Positions 17,050-26,774 of a stretch of 46,365 nucleotides of DNA are shown here, one piece after another. Source of the DNA: an uncultured Bacteroidota bacterium (lineage in GTDB: Bacteria; Bacteroidota; Bacteroidia; AKYH767-A; 2013-40CM-41-45). The notes below the pieces were generated by a model that saw nothing but the letters and a program-made list of their open reading frames with translations, was not told the DNA's origin and searched no databases. The first letter of the stretch is position 1. Every line of letters starts with the position of its first letter. The position numbers and the translations under genes were made by a program. The DNA is taken from positions 1-46,365 of the forward strand of contig CALMQM010000021.1 in NCBI GenBank assembly GCA_937871435.1. The letters are read 5' to 3'.

Positions 17050-20000
17050 TTGAAAAAGAAAATTACATCGCTGATTGCTGAAGGGAGTTTTATCCGGGAA
17101 ATAATCTTTTTCCCTTTGTTCATAGCGCTGGCTATTACTTACTCCTTATATAACAACAGCACTTACCTTCTTGAAAACTTTAGCGGACGGGTTATTTCTC
17201 TGGCTACATCTGAAGGTTTGGATATTGCACACCGTGTCGCTTTGTATTACAGAGGCATCTTTCTTTTTAGCACTCTCACTATTGGCATTGGATTGAGTTA
17301 TCGTTTCTGGCGTAATTTTCTTGATGATGCGGATCGCACGCTTTTGAACGCGCTCTCGGTGGTTGGTTTCAGTTTTTTTCTGTTCCGCATTTTTGGAGCA
17401 GAGATGGGAACAAGTTTGCATTTCATCTATGGAATGTTATTCGCCGTCTTCTCCGGTGTTGTTGGAAAAAAAATTATGCAGTGGCAGGAAAAAAACTCTG
17501 GTGAATACATTCTTGTTTTCAGCTGGCTCACATTGATTTCCGTTTTGCTGTTCTTTTTGCAATGGCATTTTCTCCGATTGTTCTCGGAATTTCATTTTCG
17601 CTCCATCCCTGATTTCAGTGGCCCTTTGACAGCAGCATTGTTGCTGATCTATTTTTATTTTTCAAAACAGCAGTCTGCCACGGGCGATTCAGTCACACGT
17701 TACATTCGTATCAGCAGGCCTCTCATTTTCATTCCGCTGAATTCACTCTTTTCTTTTGAGCTGAGCATGATTTTCAATCAGCATGGAATGCATATCAGCC
17801 CTGCACCGATATTTTTGATTGGCACAGGAATCATTCTGTTTTTGATTTATCGCTTATCCAAAAAATCTTCCCTTTCATTTTCGGATGCAAAATCACAGCT
17901 GAGCGAACAATGGATTCCCTGGATGCTTGCCGGAATTGTTGCATTGGTTTTATACAAACCCGTTGTCACTCCGGAGATTGACTGGTTTGAAGATGGAAAC
18001 AGAATTTTGCCTTTGCAACAATGGTTTCAGTTTGGCAAGATTCCTTTTCTTGATACTTTCAGTTCACATGCGCTTTCCGATTGGGGTTGGGGAGCCTTGT
18101 ATTCGCTGTTGAACGGAGCGGATCCTATGGGGGTTTTTGTGTATGGATTCCTTTTAGGCCCGATTGTATCCGTGCTGATTTATTTTCTGATACTTCGTCT
18201 GAGTGACAGTCCTTTTATCGCATTGTTTATCGCGTTGTTTTATCCCTACACAGATTTTCTCATTCCATCTTATTACCATCTTGTTCCACTTACCGCAATT
18301 TTATTAATCCGTCTTTCAAGAAATCAAAGTGTAAAAAATTACTTTCTCTATTTCCTTCTCTTGTTGTTCATGATGGTTTGGAGAATAGATCTCGGAATTT
18401 CAAATTTCATCGCGGGTGTCGGGGGATTACTTCTGGTGTGGTACTGTGTTCCCAATTTTAAAATTCAGATGACTTCACTAAAGAAAGCTGCGCTTTACAC
18501 CGGCATTAGTGTTGTTTTTATTTTTTGTATTGCTTTAATTATACAAGGACCAACGCTGCTGTTTAGCCGACTGGGAGAAATGACCGGCTATCTGAATTCT
18601 TTGCAGGCTTACGGACTGAAAGATTTGTCCTCCGCCGCTAACAACAAATACTATTCCCTCTATTTTGTTATGCCAGTTGTTGTATTGATGATAGCGGGCT
18701 ATGCTTTTTACAAACTGATTCGCTCGGAAGAAATTTCATCGCCGCAGGCATTGATTTCAGTCACCATAATTTTCTTCAGTTTATTTTACATCAGCAATTT
18801 GCAAAGAGGACTTGTCCGTCACACACTTGCTGAGCAGTGGGACACCGCCCTTACTTCCTATGGTTTTCTGATACTTGTGAGTCCGGTTTTTTACCGCATC
18901 CGGAAAAATCAATCGTTGGCGTACAGCTTCTTTGGATTTTTTGCTCTTGCAACCATAGTAGTAGTGAACTACAAACTGGATACACCCGAAGGGAACAGAA
19001 ATAATTTTTACGATGCCGTAGTACGCTATGCGCAAGGGCCGTTGCCGGTAAAGTTGAGTTTCACTGGCGACAGAACGATTGAGCCAGGCGGATACAGAGA
19101 TGAAAAGTATGGCGAGCTTGATTCGTGGATGAAAAAAAATACCGCCGACACATCCACATTTCTTGATTTCAGTAATACACCTATGTTGTATTATTTTCTG
19201 AACAGAAAAACTCCGAATTATCTTTGTCAGATTCCACACACCGCGCACAATGATGTAATGCAGGATTATTTGCTGAATGAATTGCCTGCATATGACATAC
19301 CGGTCACTTTATTTGCAAATTATCCTCAATCTTACTGGGATCAATTAGACGGGATTCCGAATGCATTGCGTCATTACAAAATCAGTGAATACATTTATTC
19401 CCATTATTCGCCATATGCTATACTGAATCATCACAGTGTGTGGACAAAAAAAGGAAGCACGTTCCCGGAAATAAAAATTCGCACACAACTTCAATACAAC
19501 GAGCTTCGCAATCTGAGTATCAGCGGCGCTGTGTTAACAGACAGCATTAGTCTTCGGGCAACGGGCGGACAGGCACAGCTCAACAACATTCTTCCCGGCC
19601 CATTGCATCTCGACCGATTAAAAAAATATTATGTACTCCTGAGTGCCTGGTTTGAAAATCAATCGACGGTTACATTTGTACCGAATTTCTCTAACAAAGG
19701 ATTTGATGAAAGTCGTCGTGCAGAAGCAAGAGTTTACAGCGGACCCTCCAAAGCATTTTTTATCATTGAACCGAAGGGAGACGAAGCGGAATTGAGCGGA
19801 TTAAAAATTATTCTTCCTTCGCAAGGCGCGATGAGTCTTTCTTCATTGCAGATAAATTCCTGCGATGTTCTTCCCGATTTAATTTCAGAATTGCCGCAGG
19901 AGTATGATCTCAGGAATATTCCTTACATCTGGGGACAATACGATGAAGCGTGGAAGCAGGGAAAAATTACAGAGCCGTTAATTTTGCTTCAAACAAACAA

Positions 20001-20316
20001 ATCGGTTGATCAGGACAGGGGAATGAGTCTGAGCATTCCAGCTCATCAGCGTGATTCAGTATATCAGTATGTGCGTCTGTCTGCGCGTGCAAAAACGGAT
20101 AAATCTGTACATCTCATACTTCGATATGGGAAAGATCACGAAACGCGGGGAAGTTATATTTTTACAATACATCCTTCCGACAAAATGGAGGATTACCTTG
20201 TACGCATGAGTTCATTATACACCTGGAACAAGAACGATCAAAACTGGATCTGTGTGTATGCCATGCACGGAGATGCGGAAATCAACCTGGTTGAATTGAG
20301 GAGGGAGCAGAAATGA
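17050..20316 (+). CDS. Large polytopic membrane protein, GT-C-like
   Basis: Unrecognised protein of 1,088 residues. The N-terminal two-thirds hold roughly 16-18 hydrophobic segments. A PEIDWFEDGNRI stretch (about residue 310) has clustered acidic residues in a predicted periplasmic loop, as in GT-C glycosyltransferases. The last 400 residues are soluble and probably periplasmic, with two β-rich stretches at about 810-950 and 990-1085 that could be jelly-roll or carbohydrate-binding folds. Translation appears to begin at TTG (17050, MKKKITSL); no nearby ATG fits. The stop overlaps the next start as ATGA (20313-20316), implying translational coupling to the GT9 heptosyltransferase gene. Role in surface glycan assembly is inferred from context. 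Confidence 0.7.
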   Translation: MKKKITSLIAEGSFIREIIFFPLFIALAITYSLYNNSTYLLENFSGRVISLATSEGLDIAHRVALYYRGIFLFSTLTIGIGLSYRFWRNFLDDADRTLLNALSVVGFSFFLFRIFGAEMGTSLHFIYGMLFAVFSGVVGKKIMQWQEKNSGEYILVFSWLTLISVLLFFLQWHFLRLFSEFHFRSIPDFSGPLTAALLLIYFYFSKQQSATGDSVTRYIRISRPLIFIPLNSLFSFELSMIFNQHGMHISPAPIFLIGTGIILFLIYRLSKKSSLSFSDAKSQLSEQWIPWMLAGIVALVLYKPVVTPEIDWFEDGNRILPLQQWFQFGKIPFLDTFSSHALSDWGWGALYSLLNGADPMGVFVYGFLLGPIVSVLIYFLILRLSDSPFIALFIALFYPYTDFLIPSYYHLVPLTAILLIRLSRNQSVKNYFLYFLLLLFMMVWRIDLGISNFIAGVGGLLLVWYCVPNFKIQMTSLKKAALYTGISVVFIFCIALIIQGPTLLFSRLGEMTGYLNSLQAYGLKDLSSAANNKYYSLYFVMPVVVLMIAGYAFYKLIRSEEISSPQALISVTIIFFSLFYISNLQRGLVRHTLAEQWDTALTSYGFLILVSPVFYRIRKNQSLAYSFFGFFALATIVVVNYKLDTPEGNRNNFYDAVVRYAQGPLPVKLSFTGDRTIEPGGYRDEKYGELDSWMKKNTADTSTFLDFSNTPMLYYFLNRKTPNYLCQIPHTAHNDVMQDYLLNELPAYDIPVTLFANYPQSYWDQLDGIPNALRHYKISEYIYSHYSPYAILNHHSVWTKKGSTFPEIKIRTQLQYNELRNLSISGAVLTDSISLRATGGQAQLNNILPGPLHLDRLKKYYVLLSAWFENQSTVTFVPNFSNKGFDESRRAEARVYSGPSKAFFIIEPKGDEAELSGLKIILPSQGAMSLSSLQINSCDVLPDLISELPQEYDLRNIPYIWGQYDEAWKQGKITEPLILLQTNKSVDQDRGMSLSIPAHQRDSVYQYVRLSARAKTDKSVHLILRYGKDHETRGSYIFTIHPSDKMEDYLVRMSSLYTWNKNDQNWICVYAMHGDAEINLVELRREQK

Positions 20317-21584
20317 GTATCAATACCCGGACAAAAGTTTTATTAGATGAGTGGATTGGCCGCATTGCTGTGTTCGGTCTGAACATCAGTGCGCGTATCC
20401 TGGGAAAGTTCATGCGAATCAATCATTCTCTGGACATGATTCCGCAGCGTATTGTTGTGTGCAAGTTTCTTGGAATGGGAAGTATTATTCAGGCAACACC
20501 ATTGCTGCAATCGTTGCGAAAAAGTTTTCCGAATGCTCAACTCTGTTTTGTCACCTCAAAAGGCAATGTAACTTTACTGAATTCTGTTCATGTAGTGGAT
20601 GAAGTGATTCCGGTGGACGACAGCAGTGTGACCGCTTTGCTCAGCAGCACATGGAAAGCCTTAAGAAAATTGTGGAAACTGAAAGCAGACTTATACATCG
20701 ATCTCGAAACTTATTCATATTACAGTACAGCCATTGCTACGATGAGCTGTGCGCGGAACCGATTTGGATTTTATCGCGCAGAGCGAAATATCCGAATGGG
20801 AGTGTATACACACATGATGTTTTTCAACTCCCGGGCTCCGATCGCGCAATCCTATTTGCAAATGGCAAGGCTGATTGGTTGCAGGGAAATTGTGAATGAT
20901 CTGTATTCTTTTCCTGTCGATGAAAAAGTGAGTGCAGGATTCCGGAACAAGGTAGAATCGTTGATGAATAAAAAATTATCGGAATACATTGTAGTAAATC
21001 CGAATGCATCTGATTTGCGGATAGAGCGACGCTGGCCCGGAGAAAATATGGCCCGCCTGATTGAACAGTTGCAAGCAAGATTTCCTCAGTATACCATATT
21101 ACTGATTGGTGCAGGAAATGAAAAAGATTGGGTGCGCTCTGTGTATCAGATGATTTCTGCTGATGCAAAACAGAGTGTGTATTCAACTGCAGGACTACTC
21201 ACATTGCATGAGCTGTTTGCATTGTTGAAAGAAGCGCGTTTACTAATCACCAACGACACAGGACCGATGCACATGTCATTTTCTTTGCGTAAACAGACAG
21301 TATGTCTTTTCGGTCCGGCTTCACCTACACAGTATGGTCAGAATCCGAATGCTTTTGGTTTGTATAAAAATATTTACTGCAGTCCGTGTGTGCATGATTT
21401 CCTTTCGCCACCCTGTAAAGGTGATAACCAGTGCATGAAACTGATATCTGTTGAGGAAGTATTCAGATTGTGTGAACGCGTCTTGAATATGGAGCAGTGG
21501 AATCCGGATCCTTCTCTTCTGGAAAATATGGTTTTCACCAAACACGACGGACATGCTTCTCTTGGAATAGTAAACAGAGGATAA
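20313..21584 (+). CDS. GT9 heptosyltransferase-like protein
   Basis: Glycosyltransferase family 9, related to ADP-heptose:LPS heptosyltransferases (RfaF/WaaC type), acting at the cytoplasmic face of the inner membrane. Length is 423 residues. The N-terminal Rossmann half contains VCKFLGMGSIIQATPLLQSL. The C-terminal half shows NPNASDLRIERRWPGENMA, LLIGAGNEKDW and the diagnostic donor-site motif TNDTGPMHMSF, then LFGPASPTQYG. A cysteine cluster near the C-terminus (CSPCVHDFLSPPCKGDNQC) is common in this family. It overlaps the preceding membrane protein by 4 bp. The acceptor is unknown; a surface polysaccharide or lipid A-linked glycan is likely. Confidence 0.85.
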   Translation: MSINTRTKVLLDEWIGRIAVFGLNISARILGKFMRINHSLDMIPQRIVVCKFLGMGSIIQATPLLQSLRKSFPNAQLCFVTSKGNVTLLNSVHVVDEVIPVDDSSVTALLSSTWKALRKLWKLKADLYIDLETYSYYSTAIATMSCARNRFGFYRAERNIRMGVYTHMMFFNSRAPIAQSYLQMARLIGCREIVNDLYSFPVDEKVSAGFRNKVESLMNKKLSEYIVVNPNASDLRIERRWPGENMARLIEQLQARFPQYTILLIGAGNEKDWVRSVYQMISADAKQSVYSTAGLLTLHELFALLKEARLLITNDTGPMHMSFSLRKQTVCLFGPASPTQYGQNPNAFGLYKNIYCSPCVHDFLSPPCKGDNQCMKLISVEEVFRLCERVLNMEQWNPDPSLLENMVFTKHDGHASLGIVNRG

Positions 21585-21729
21585 GAATGGATTGACCGAA
21601 TTACCAGTTCAGGTTACGGAAGCCAGTCAGGATTTTCAATCTTTGTCACTTGTTTCTGATCTGCTATCGTCTTCATCCCGAACAGGATTCTCTGGCAGAA
21701 ATCAAATTCCATAGCAGGGGAAAAATTAG

Positions 21730-21737
21730 TAATTTTG
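21730..21737 (+). promoter_or_regulatory. Probable porZ -7 box (TAATTTTG)
   Basis: Exact TAnnTTTG match 70 nt upstream of the porZ ATG, in the 223-bp gap after the glycosyltransferase genes. No TTG at -33. It suggests that porZ-recO is transcribed separately from the genes before it. Confidence 0.45.
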
Positions 21738-21807
21738 GACTTGAAGGATGCCCGGCCAGACAATAAACCGTCATTTGTGACGTTATCAGATTCTCCGTCT
21801 ACACTCT

Positions 21808-24177
21808 ATGAAAAAATCTTACGCGTCAGTATTTATTGCCTTTTTGCTCCTTCTTGGAGTCTTTTCTGTGTCAGCTCAGACCGGTTCACCGATCGCTTTG
21901 GGTCAGTGGAGGGAGCACATTCCTTACAACCGTGCGATCAGTCTGGCAGATACACCGGATAAAATTTATTGTGCAAGTGTTTATGGTTTGTACAGTTATT
22001 CCAAATCCACCGGTGAGCTCAATCTGTATTCGCGTCTGAACGGACTTTCAGATTTTGAAATCTCTAAAATCCGCTACAATTCGGAAAAGAAGATCCTTTT
22101 TATTGCCTATCAATCTTCCAACATTGATTTGATCTTATCCGACAACAGCATTGTCAATCTCAGTGATATCAAGCGAAAGAATATTGTAGGTGGAAAAAAA
22201 ATCAATGACATTACGTTTCTCGGAGACGAAGCGTATCTCTGTTGTGAGTTCGGAATCGTGGTGGTGGATCTGAAACGGATGGAGATCAAAGACACATATT
22301 ACATTGGAGTAAATGGAAAATCCGTAAACGTGAATGGTCTTTCAACTGACGGAACTTATTTACTTGCCGCATGTGACAGTGGAATTTACAAAGCTCAAAT
22401 CAGTGATCCGAATATTTTTAATTACACCGCGTGGAACAAAGACACGGTGATGTATGAACCGAATGCCAATTTTACTTCCACAACTTCTTTTGCAGGAAAA
22501 TTTTTTGTTGTAAAAACAAACGATGCGAACAATCTTGATTCATTGTTTGTGTTTAATAACAACAGATGGGATCCGTTTATTGCCGATGGACTGGAAGGAG
22601 CGACGGTAGACAGTTACAACAACTATCTTTTGTACAGAACGAATTCTAAAATCGGCGCATACAATGCTGCAGGCGTCCTGCAGCGTAGCATGAACAATTA
22701 CTTTTATAACAATGCAAGAATTATCAGCGGATTCTATGATCCTTCCGGAGATATTTTCTGGGTAGCTGATTACAACAACGGATTAGTAAAAATTACTTAC
22801 AATCCGAATCATGGTGAATTTCTTGTTCCGAATGGTCCGCAATCTGAAGCCAATTGGGCGATGGATTGTAAAAACGGCGACCTCTGGGTAGCTTCCGGCT
22901 CATTGAATGGTGATGCACCAGCATACAACCAGGTGAATGGAACCTATCATTTCACGGATAGCAGATGGACAACATTCAACAAATCGACAGATTCTTTGTA
23001 TGACTATTGTGCCACTCATTTTGGACCTGCACTTGTTGCAGTTGCAGTGGATCCTACAGATTCGAAACATGCGTACATCGGAGGCTGGGGAGGCGGAGTA
23101 TTGGAATACAGGAGTGATGGCGGAGTACAGGTATTTAACGAAAGCAACAGCGAAGTGCATGAATACACCGGTATCAACGGATATATCATTACAGGAGGAT
23201 TGACATTTGACAAAGACAATAATCTTTGGGTTGTTTCGGGAGGAAATCCAAAACCACTTGCGGTCCGTCACACAGATGGAAGCTGGGAATCCTTTGTTAT
23301 TCCTTCCGCTGAATTTACCGGATTCGGTTTGTACCAGATATTGGTAGACGATTACAATCAGAAATGGATCATCGCGCGTGAAGGAGCAAGTACCGGGCAA
23401 GGAATCGGTGTATTCAATGAAAATGACGCAGCGAATCCGAACGACAACAGTTTCAAAAGAATTTATTCGGACGTTGGCAAAGGAGGCTTGCCGGATATGT
23501 TTGTGAGGGCTATGGCAAAAGACAAGGATGGAGCGATTTGGGTAGGAACAAATAAAGGTGTTGCAGTCTTTTACAATCCCGGCAATGTTTTTTCCGGAAA
23601 TAATTTTGACGCGCAGAAAATTATCATTCAGCAGGACGGTTACAATCAATATTTGCTCGAAACAGAATTTGTAACATCTATTGTTGTTGATGGCGCGAAC
23701 AGAAAATGGTTTGGCACATACAGTGGAGGAGTATTCCTCATGTCAGCGGATGGAACAAAACAGTTGCTTCATTTTACGACAGAGAATTCCCCTCTTCCCT
23801 CCAACAGCATTAACGCGATTGCCATAGATGATATTAGTGGTGAAGTATTTTTCGGAACTGAAAAAGGAATCATTTCATACAAAGGCGATGCTACTGAAGG
23901 CAAAGAATACTGTTCCGATTATTTTGTTTATCCCAATCCGGTAAAGCACGATTACTCCGGTCCGATTGCCGTTCGCGGTCTGGTAGAAAATGCCGATGTG
24001 AAAATTACAGATGTAAGCGGCACATTGGTCTATCACACAAAAGCGAATGGCGGGCAAGCGATTTGGTATGGAACCAATTTCAGCGGAGAGCGTGTGCAGA
24101 CGGGTGTGTATACAGTTTTCATTACCAATGAAGACGGTTCACAAACCTGTACAACCAAAGTACTTTTTGCGAATTAA
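21808..24177 (+). CDS. porZ: T9SS surface-attachment propeller protein PorZ
   Basis: Homologue of PorZ, the β-propeller subunit of the T9SS attachment complex at the outer-membrane surface. In Porphyromonas, PorZ works with the sortase PorU and supplies anionic LPS for coupling to cargo. Length, 789 residues, is close to the known protein. The signal peptide ends at VSA|QTGSP (Q-rule). GQWREHIPYNRAI starts the first propeller. Repeated two-component-regulator-type blades follow, for example AKDKDGAIWVGTNKGV at about 570 and DISGEVFFGTEKGI at about 675. The protein ends in its own sorting domain (YPNPVKHDYSG ... VQTGVYTVFITN), as PorZ does. It is 20 bp from recO, a neighbour order I recall in other Bacteroidota. 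A generic propeller sensor is the alternative, but no kinase domain is present. Confidence 0.88.
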   Translation: MKKSYASVFIAFLLLLGVFSVSAQTGSPIALGQWREHIPYNRAISLADTPDKIYCASVYGLYSYSKSTGELNLYSRLNGLSDFEISKIRYNSEKKILFIAYQSSNIDLILSDNSIVNLSDIKRKNIVGGKKINDITFLGDEAYLCCEFGIVVVDLKRMEIKDTYYIGVNGKSVNVNGLSTDGTYLLAACDSGIYKAQISDPNIFNYTAWNKDTVMYEPNANFTSTTSFAGKFFVVKTNDANNLDSLFVFNNNRWDPFIADGLEGATVDSYNNYLLYRTNSKIGAYNAAGVLQRSMNNYFYNNARIISGFYDPSGDIFWVADYNNGLVKITYNPNHGEFLVPNGPQSEANWAMDCKNGDLWVASGSLNGDAPAYNQVNGTYHFTDSRWTTFNKSTDSLYDYCATHFGPALVAVAVDPTDSKHAYIGGWGGGVLEYRSDGGVQVFNESNSEVHEYTGINGYIITGGLTFDKDNNLWVVSGGNPKPLAVRHTDGSWESFVIPSAEFTGFGLYQILVDDYNQKWIIAREGASTGQGIGVFNENDAANPNDNSFKRIYSDVGKGGLPDMFVRAMAKDKDGAIWVGTNKGVAVFYNPGNVFSGNNFDAQKIIIQQDGYNQYLLETEFVTSIVVDGANRKWFGTYSGGVFLMSADGTKQLLHFTTENSPLPSNSINAIAIDDISGEVFFGTEKGIISYKGDATEGKEYCSDYFVYPNPVKHDYSGPIAVRGLVENADVKITDVSGTLVYHTKANGGQAIWYGTNFSGERVQTGVYTVFITNEDGSQTCTTKVLFAN

Positions 24178-24197
24178 TACAGGGCTGAAACCTGCTC

Positions 24198-24923
24198 ATG
24201 TTACACAAAACACGCGGAATTGTATTGCATACAACGGATTATTCGGAAACGAGTATCGTCGCGAAAATTTATACGGAACTTTTTGGCATGCAGTCGTACA
24301 TGGTGAACAGTGTCCGTAAGAAAAACGCGAAACTAAAATCCAATGTATTTCAGGCATTGTCGCTTGTAGAACTGGTGGTGTATCACAAGGAACGCGTGGG
24401 TTTGCAACGCATCGCTGAAGCAAAGCCCATGCCTGCTTTGAAAGAAATTCCTTTTGATGTCCGCAAAAGTTCGATGGCTTTATTTCTGGATGAAGTCTTG
24501 TATAAATCCATTCAGGAAGAAGAATGCAATACTGCTCTTTTCGAATTTATTTTTCACAGCATTCAAATCCTGGATCTGCAGCATCCTGTGAATCCGGATT
24601 TTCATCTGTTGTTTCTGTTGCAATACACGAGGCATCTGGGATTTTTTCCGGTCATGAATTACGATGAAATAAACTGTGTATTCAATTTGCAGGAAGGACA
24701 TTTTCAGACTGATATTCCGTCTCATCCTTTTTACATCCCTGCACATGTGAGCCGGTATTTACATCAGCTGCTGGAGGTTCTTCCGGATTACAATGCCAGT
24801 GTATCTATCCCGGTAGAGATCAAACGACAACTCATCGAACATTTGCTGGAATATTTCGAATTGCACCTGAGTACATTTTCAGGAGTGAAATCACACCGGG
24901 TTCTCGAACAGATTTTTTTATAA
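24198..24923 (+). CDS. recO: DNA repair protein RecO
   Basis: Recombination mediator of the RecFOR pathway. It binds SSB and single-stranded DNA and helps load RecA at gaps. Length, 241 residues, is normal. The N-terminal OB fold begins MLHKTRGIVLHTTDYSETS, with basic residues in NSVRKKNAKLK on the DNA-binding face. A helical C-terminal domain follows. The zinc-binding cysteines found in some RecO proteins are absent, which is common in this phylum. The ATG lies 20 bp after the porZ stop, so the two are probably co-transcribed. The last 6 bp overlap tail-to-tail with the convergent flippase-like gene. Confidence 0.92.
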   Translation: MLHKTRGIVLHTTDYSETSIVAKIYTELFGMQSYMVNSVRKKNAKLKSNVFQALSLVELVVYHKERVGLQRIAEAKPMPALKEIPFDVRKSSMALFLDEVLYKSIQEEECNTALFEFIFHSIQILDLQHPVNPDFHLLFLLQYTRHLGFFPVMNYDEINCVFNLQEGHFQTDIPSHPFYIPAHVSRYLHQLLEVLPDYNASVSIPVEIKRQLIEHLLEYFELHLSTFSGVKSHRVLEQIFL

Positions 24924-26006
24924 TTCGCTGACAATTTCGCGCGCTTCCGTTTTGGAAAAACGGGAACGAATCCATCGTGGTAAAATGATGGCTCCGATAA
25001 AAAGGTAAGGATAGTAACTGACGAGTCGCCACAATAAACCGAGCGATGGAGAGAGTCCTTTGGGGATGAACTCACCAAGAAAATCGGTGAACATAAACTC
25101 TGCAAGTCCACTACCCCCGGGCGTCGGGCTGAACAAAATGATAATCCCCATCACCACCTGTCGGGCGAAGACAATGAAATTCTCTACCGGAACATTGTGA
25201 AAAGCGAGTATCAGACAATTGACGATAGTGTACCGGGCTGTCCAGGAGGCAAAGGTACCGGCAAAAGAATTGAACCAGAATTTTCTGCTCTTGTTTTTGA
25301 GACCTTTGGATGCAATCACAAGCTGGTTGCCGGTTTCAAGGGCGTTGTGTTTCCATCGACGCAGCAATGGCAATGAAAATATTTTGATGAGCAACCATTT
25401 CACAAAACGGGGATTCACAAAAAGCGCGTAAGCGACAAATACTTTGTAAGCAAGTATGATAAAATAGACTATCCAGAATGAATAAAAGAATCCGGAACCG
25501 ATTTTATCAATGTTCAAAGTCTCCAGGTTCAATGTTGAAAAGAGTCTTTCCTTACCAATGATAAAATAAACCAGTGGCGCCATGATGGCGAGGAACACTC
25601 CGTCCTGAAAAGAAGAAAGCATCACCGCTGTAATGCTTTTTCCCATGTTTACTTTTTCCCTGTTGAGAATGAAAATAGCAAAAAAGAAACCGCCGCCAAG
25701 CATTCCCGGAGCGAGCGCGGAAGAGAATTCCCAGAGCATGATCACGTTGAAGGAATTTCTCCAGCTGATCTGATCGTCAGTCAATGCACGGATCCGGATC
25801 ATGTAGGCACCGTCGCGGATGACCATCATGAACAAAGCCATCATTATCCAAAACGAAGAGCTCCAGCTCCAGTGAATGTGAGCAAATGCTTCTTTGTCGA
25901 AATTTTTCAGCAGCAAATAAGTTGCCGCGCCTAACCCAAGAGCAATAGGCAACAGGATTCGTGAAGTACGAAATGTTTTTAAAAGTTGCCTGCTGTCGGG
26001 TTGCAT
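24918..26006 (-). CDS. UPF0104/lysylphosphatidylglycerol synthase TM-like protein
   Basis: Inner-membrane protein of 362 residues with about eight hydrophobic segments, of the LPG synthase transmembrane (UPF0104, AglD/MprF flippase-domain) family. Characteristic stretches are WEFSSALAPGMLGGGFF near residue 95 and the glycine/proline-rich LFSPTPGGSGLAEFMF near 300. The latter is the family signature. No aminoacyl-transferase domain is attached, so this is the stand-alone membrane form. It may flip or transport a lipid-linked substrate; the substrate is unknown. It starts 15 bp after the scpA stop and is probably in the same transcript. Confidence 0.82.
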   Translation of the reverse strand: MQPDSRQLLKTFRTSRILLPIALGLGAATYLLLKNFDKEAFAHIHWSWSSSFWIMMALFMMVIRDGAYMIRIRALTDDQISWRNSFNVIMLWEFSSALAPGMLGGGFFFAIFILNREKVNMGKSITAVMLSSFQDGVFLAIMAPLVYFIIGKERLFSTLNLETLNIDKIGSGFFYSFWIVYFIILAYKVFVAYALFVNPRFVKWLLIKIFSLPLLRRWKHNALETGNQLVIASKGLKNKSRKFWFNSFAGTFASWTARYTIVNCLILAFHNVPVENFIVFARQVVMGIIILFSPTPGGSGLAEFMFTDFLGEFIPKGLSPSLGLLWRLVSYYPYLFIGAIILPRWIRSRFSKTEAREIVSEL

Positions 26007-26021
26007 AGGCGTTAAGGGTGC

Positions 26022-26774
26022 TTAAAGCATCTCGCCGTTGCTTTCGCTTAGCCAGAAATTGTTGAAGCCAATACCAAGCGTAATGCGGAGAATTTGTTCC
26101 TGGAGTAATTCCAGGATTCCGAGAAATGTAAAAATAGCCTGCACTTTATTCTGACAAGCCAGGATTACTTCTGCAAAAGGTAATTTCTCTTTGCCCGCGA
26201 TCATCTGACGTATCATCACTTTTTGTTCGGATATAGTGTAAGGATATTGAACAATCTTGTGATGTACTTTGTGTTTTTCATCATCAAAACGTTTGATGAC
26301 TTTATTGAACGTATTCAACAGTTGATACAGGTTGAGATTCATCAACTCTTCCGCGTGAGAATTTTGCATGGCAATTGTTGCCAGTTCGCGTTGAATATTT
26401 CCGCGCTCAGACTTCATCGCGCGATCGTCTTCCAACACACGCAAATCTTCGCAGGCAGCTTTGTATTGCTTGTAAAGGAGAAGTCGTTGTACCAGATCCT
26501 GACGTGGGTCAATTTCATTGCCCTGCTCATCAATTTCCGGACGGGGCAACAACATCTTCGCTTTAATTCGCATCAGAGTTGCCGCAACAAGAATGAATTC
26601 AGAAGCAATTTCAATATTGAACTCGCTCATCCGGTGCATGTATTCCAGAAAGTCATTGGTAATCGTATGAATCGGAATATTGTGAATATCGATTTCATCG
26701 CGCTCAATAAAGAAGAGGAGAAGGTCAAAGGGGCCTTCGAATTGGGGTAGTTTTATTTCAAATTGCTTTTCCAC
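26022..26774 (-). CDS. scpA: Segregation and condensation protein A
   Basis: Kleisin subunit of the SMC-ScpA-ScpB condensin, which bridges SMC heads and acts in chromosome compaction and segregation. Length, 250 residues, is typical. The N-terminal signature FEGPFDLLLFFIERDEIDIHNI is clear. It is followed by FLEYMHRM and the helical segment IASEFILVAATLMRIKAKMLLPRP. The C-terminal winged-helix half contains FAEVILACQNKVQAIFTFLGILELL. No scpB or smc is adjacent. The gene is first in a two-gene transcript with the UPF0104 protein. A TAAATTCG near-consensus box lies about 35 bp upstream of the ATG. Confidence 0.93.
   Translation of the reverse strand: MEKQFEIKLPQFEGPFDLLLFFIERDEIDIHNIPIHTITNDFLEYMHRMSEFNIEIASEFILVAATLMRIKAKMLLPRPEIDEQGNEIDPRQDLVQRLLLYKQYKAACEDLRVLEDDRAMKSERGNIQRELATIAMQNSHAEELMNLNLYQLLNTFNKVIKRFDDEKHKVHHKIVQYPYTISEQKVMIRQMIAGKEKLPFAEVILACQNKVQAIFTFLGILELLQEQILRITLGIGFNNFWLSESNGEML

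Noticed and set aside
24918..24923. Frameshift or fusion between recO and the flippase-like gene
   Set aside because: They are on opposite strands and overlap only by six bases at their stops, a normal tail-to-tail arrangement.
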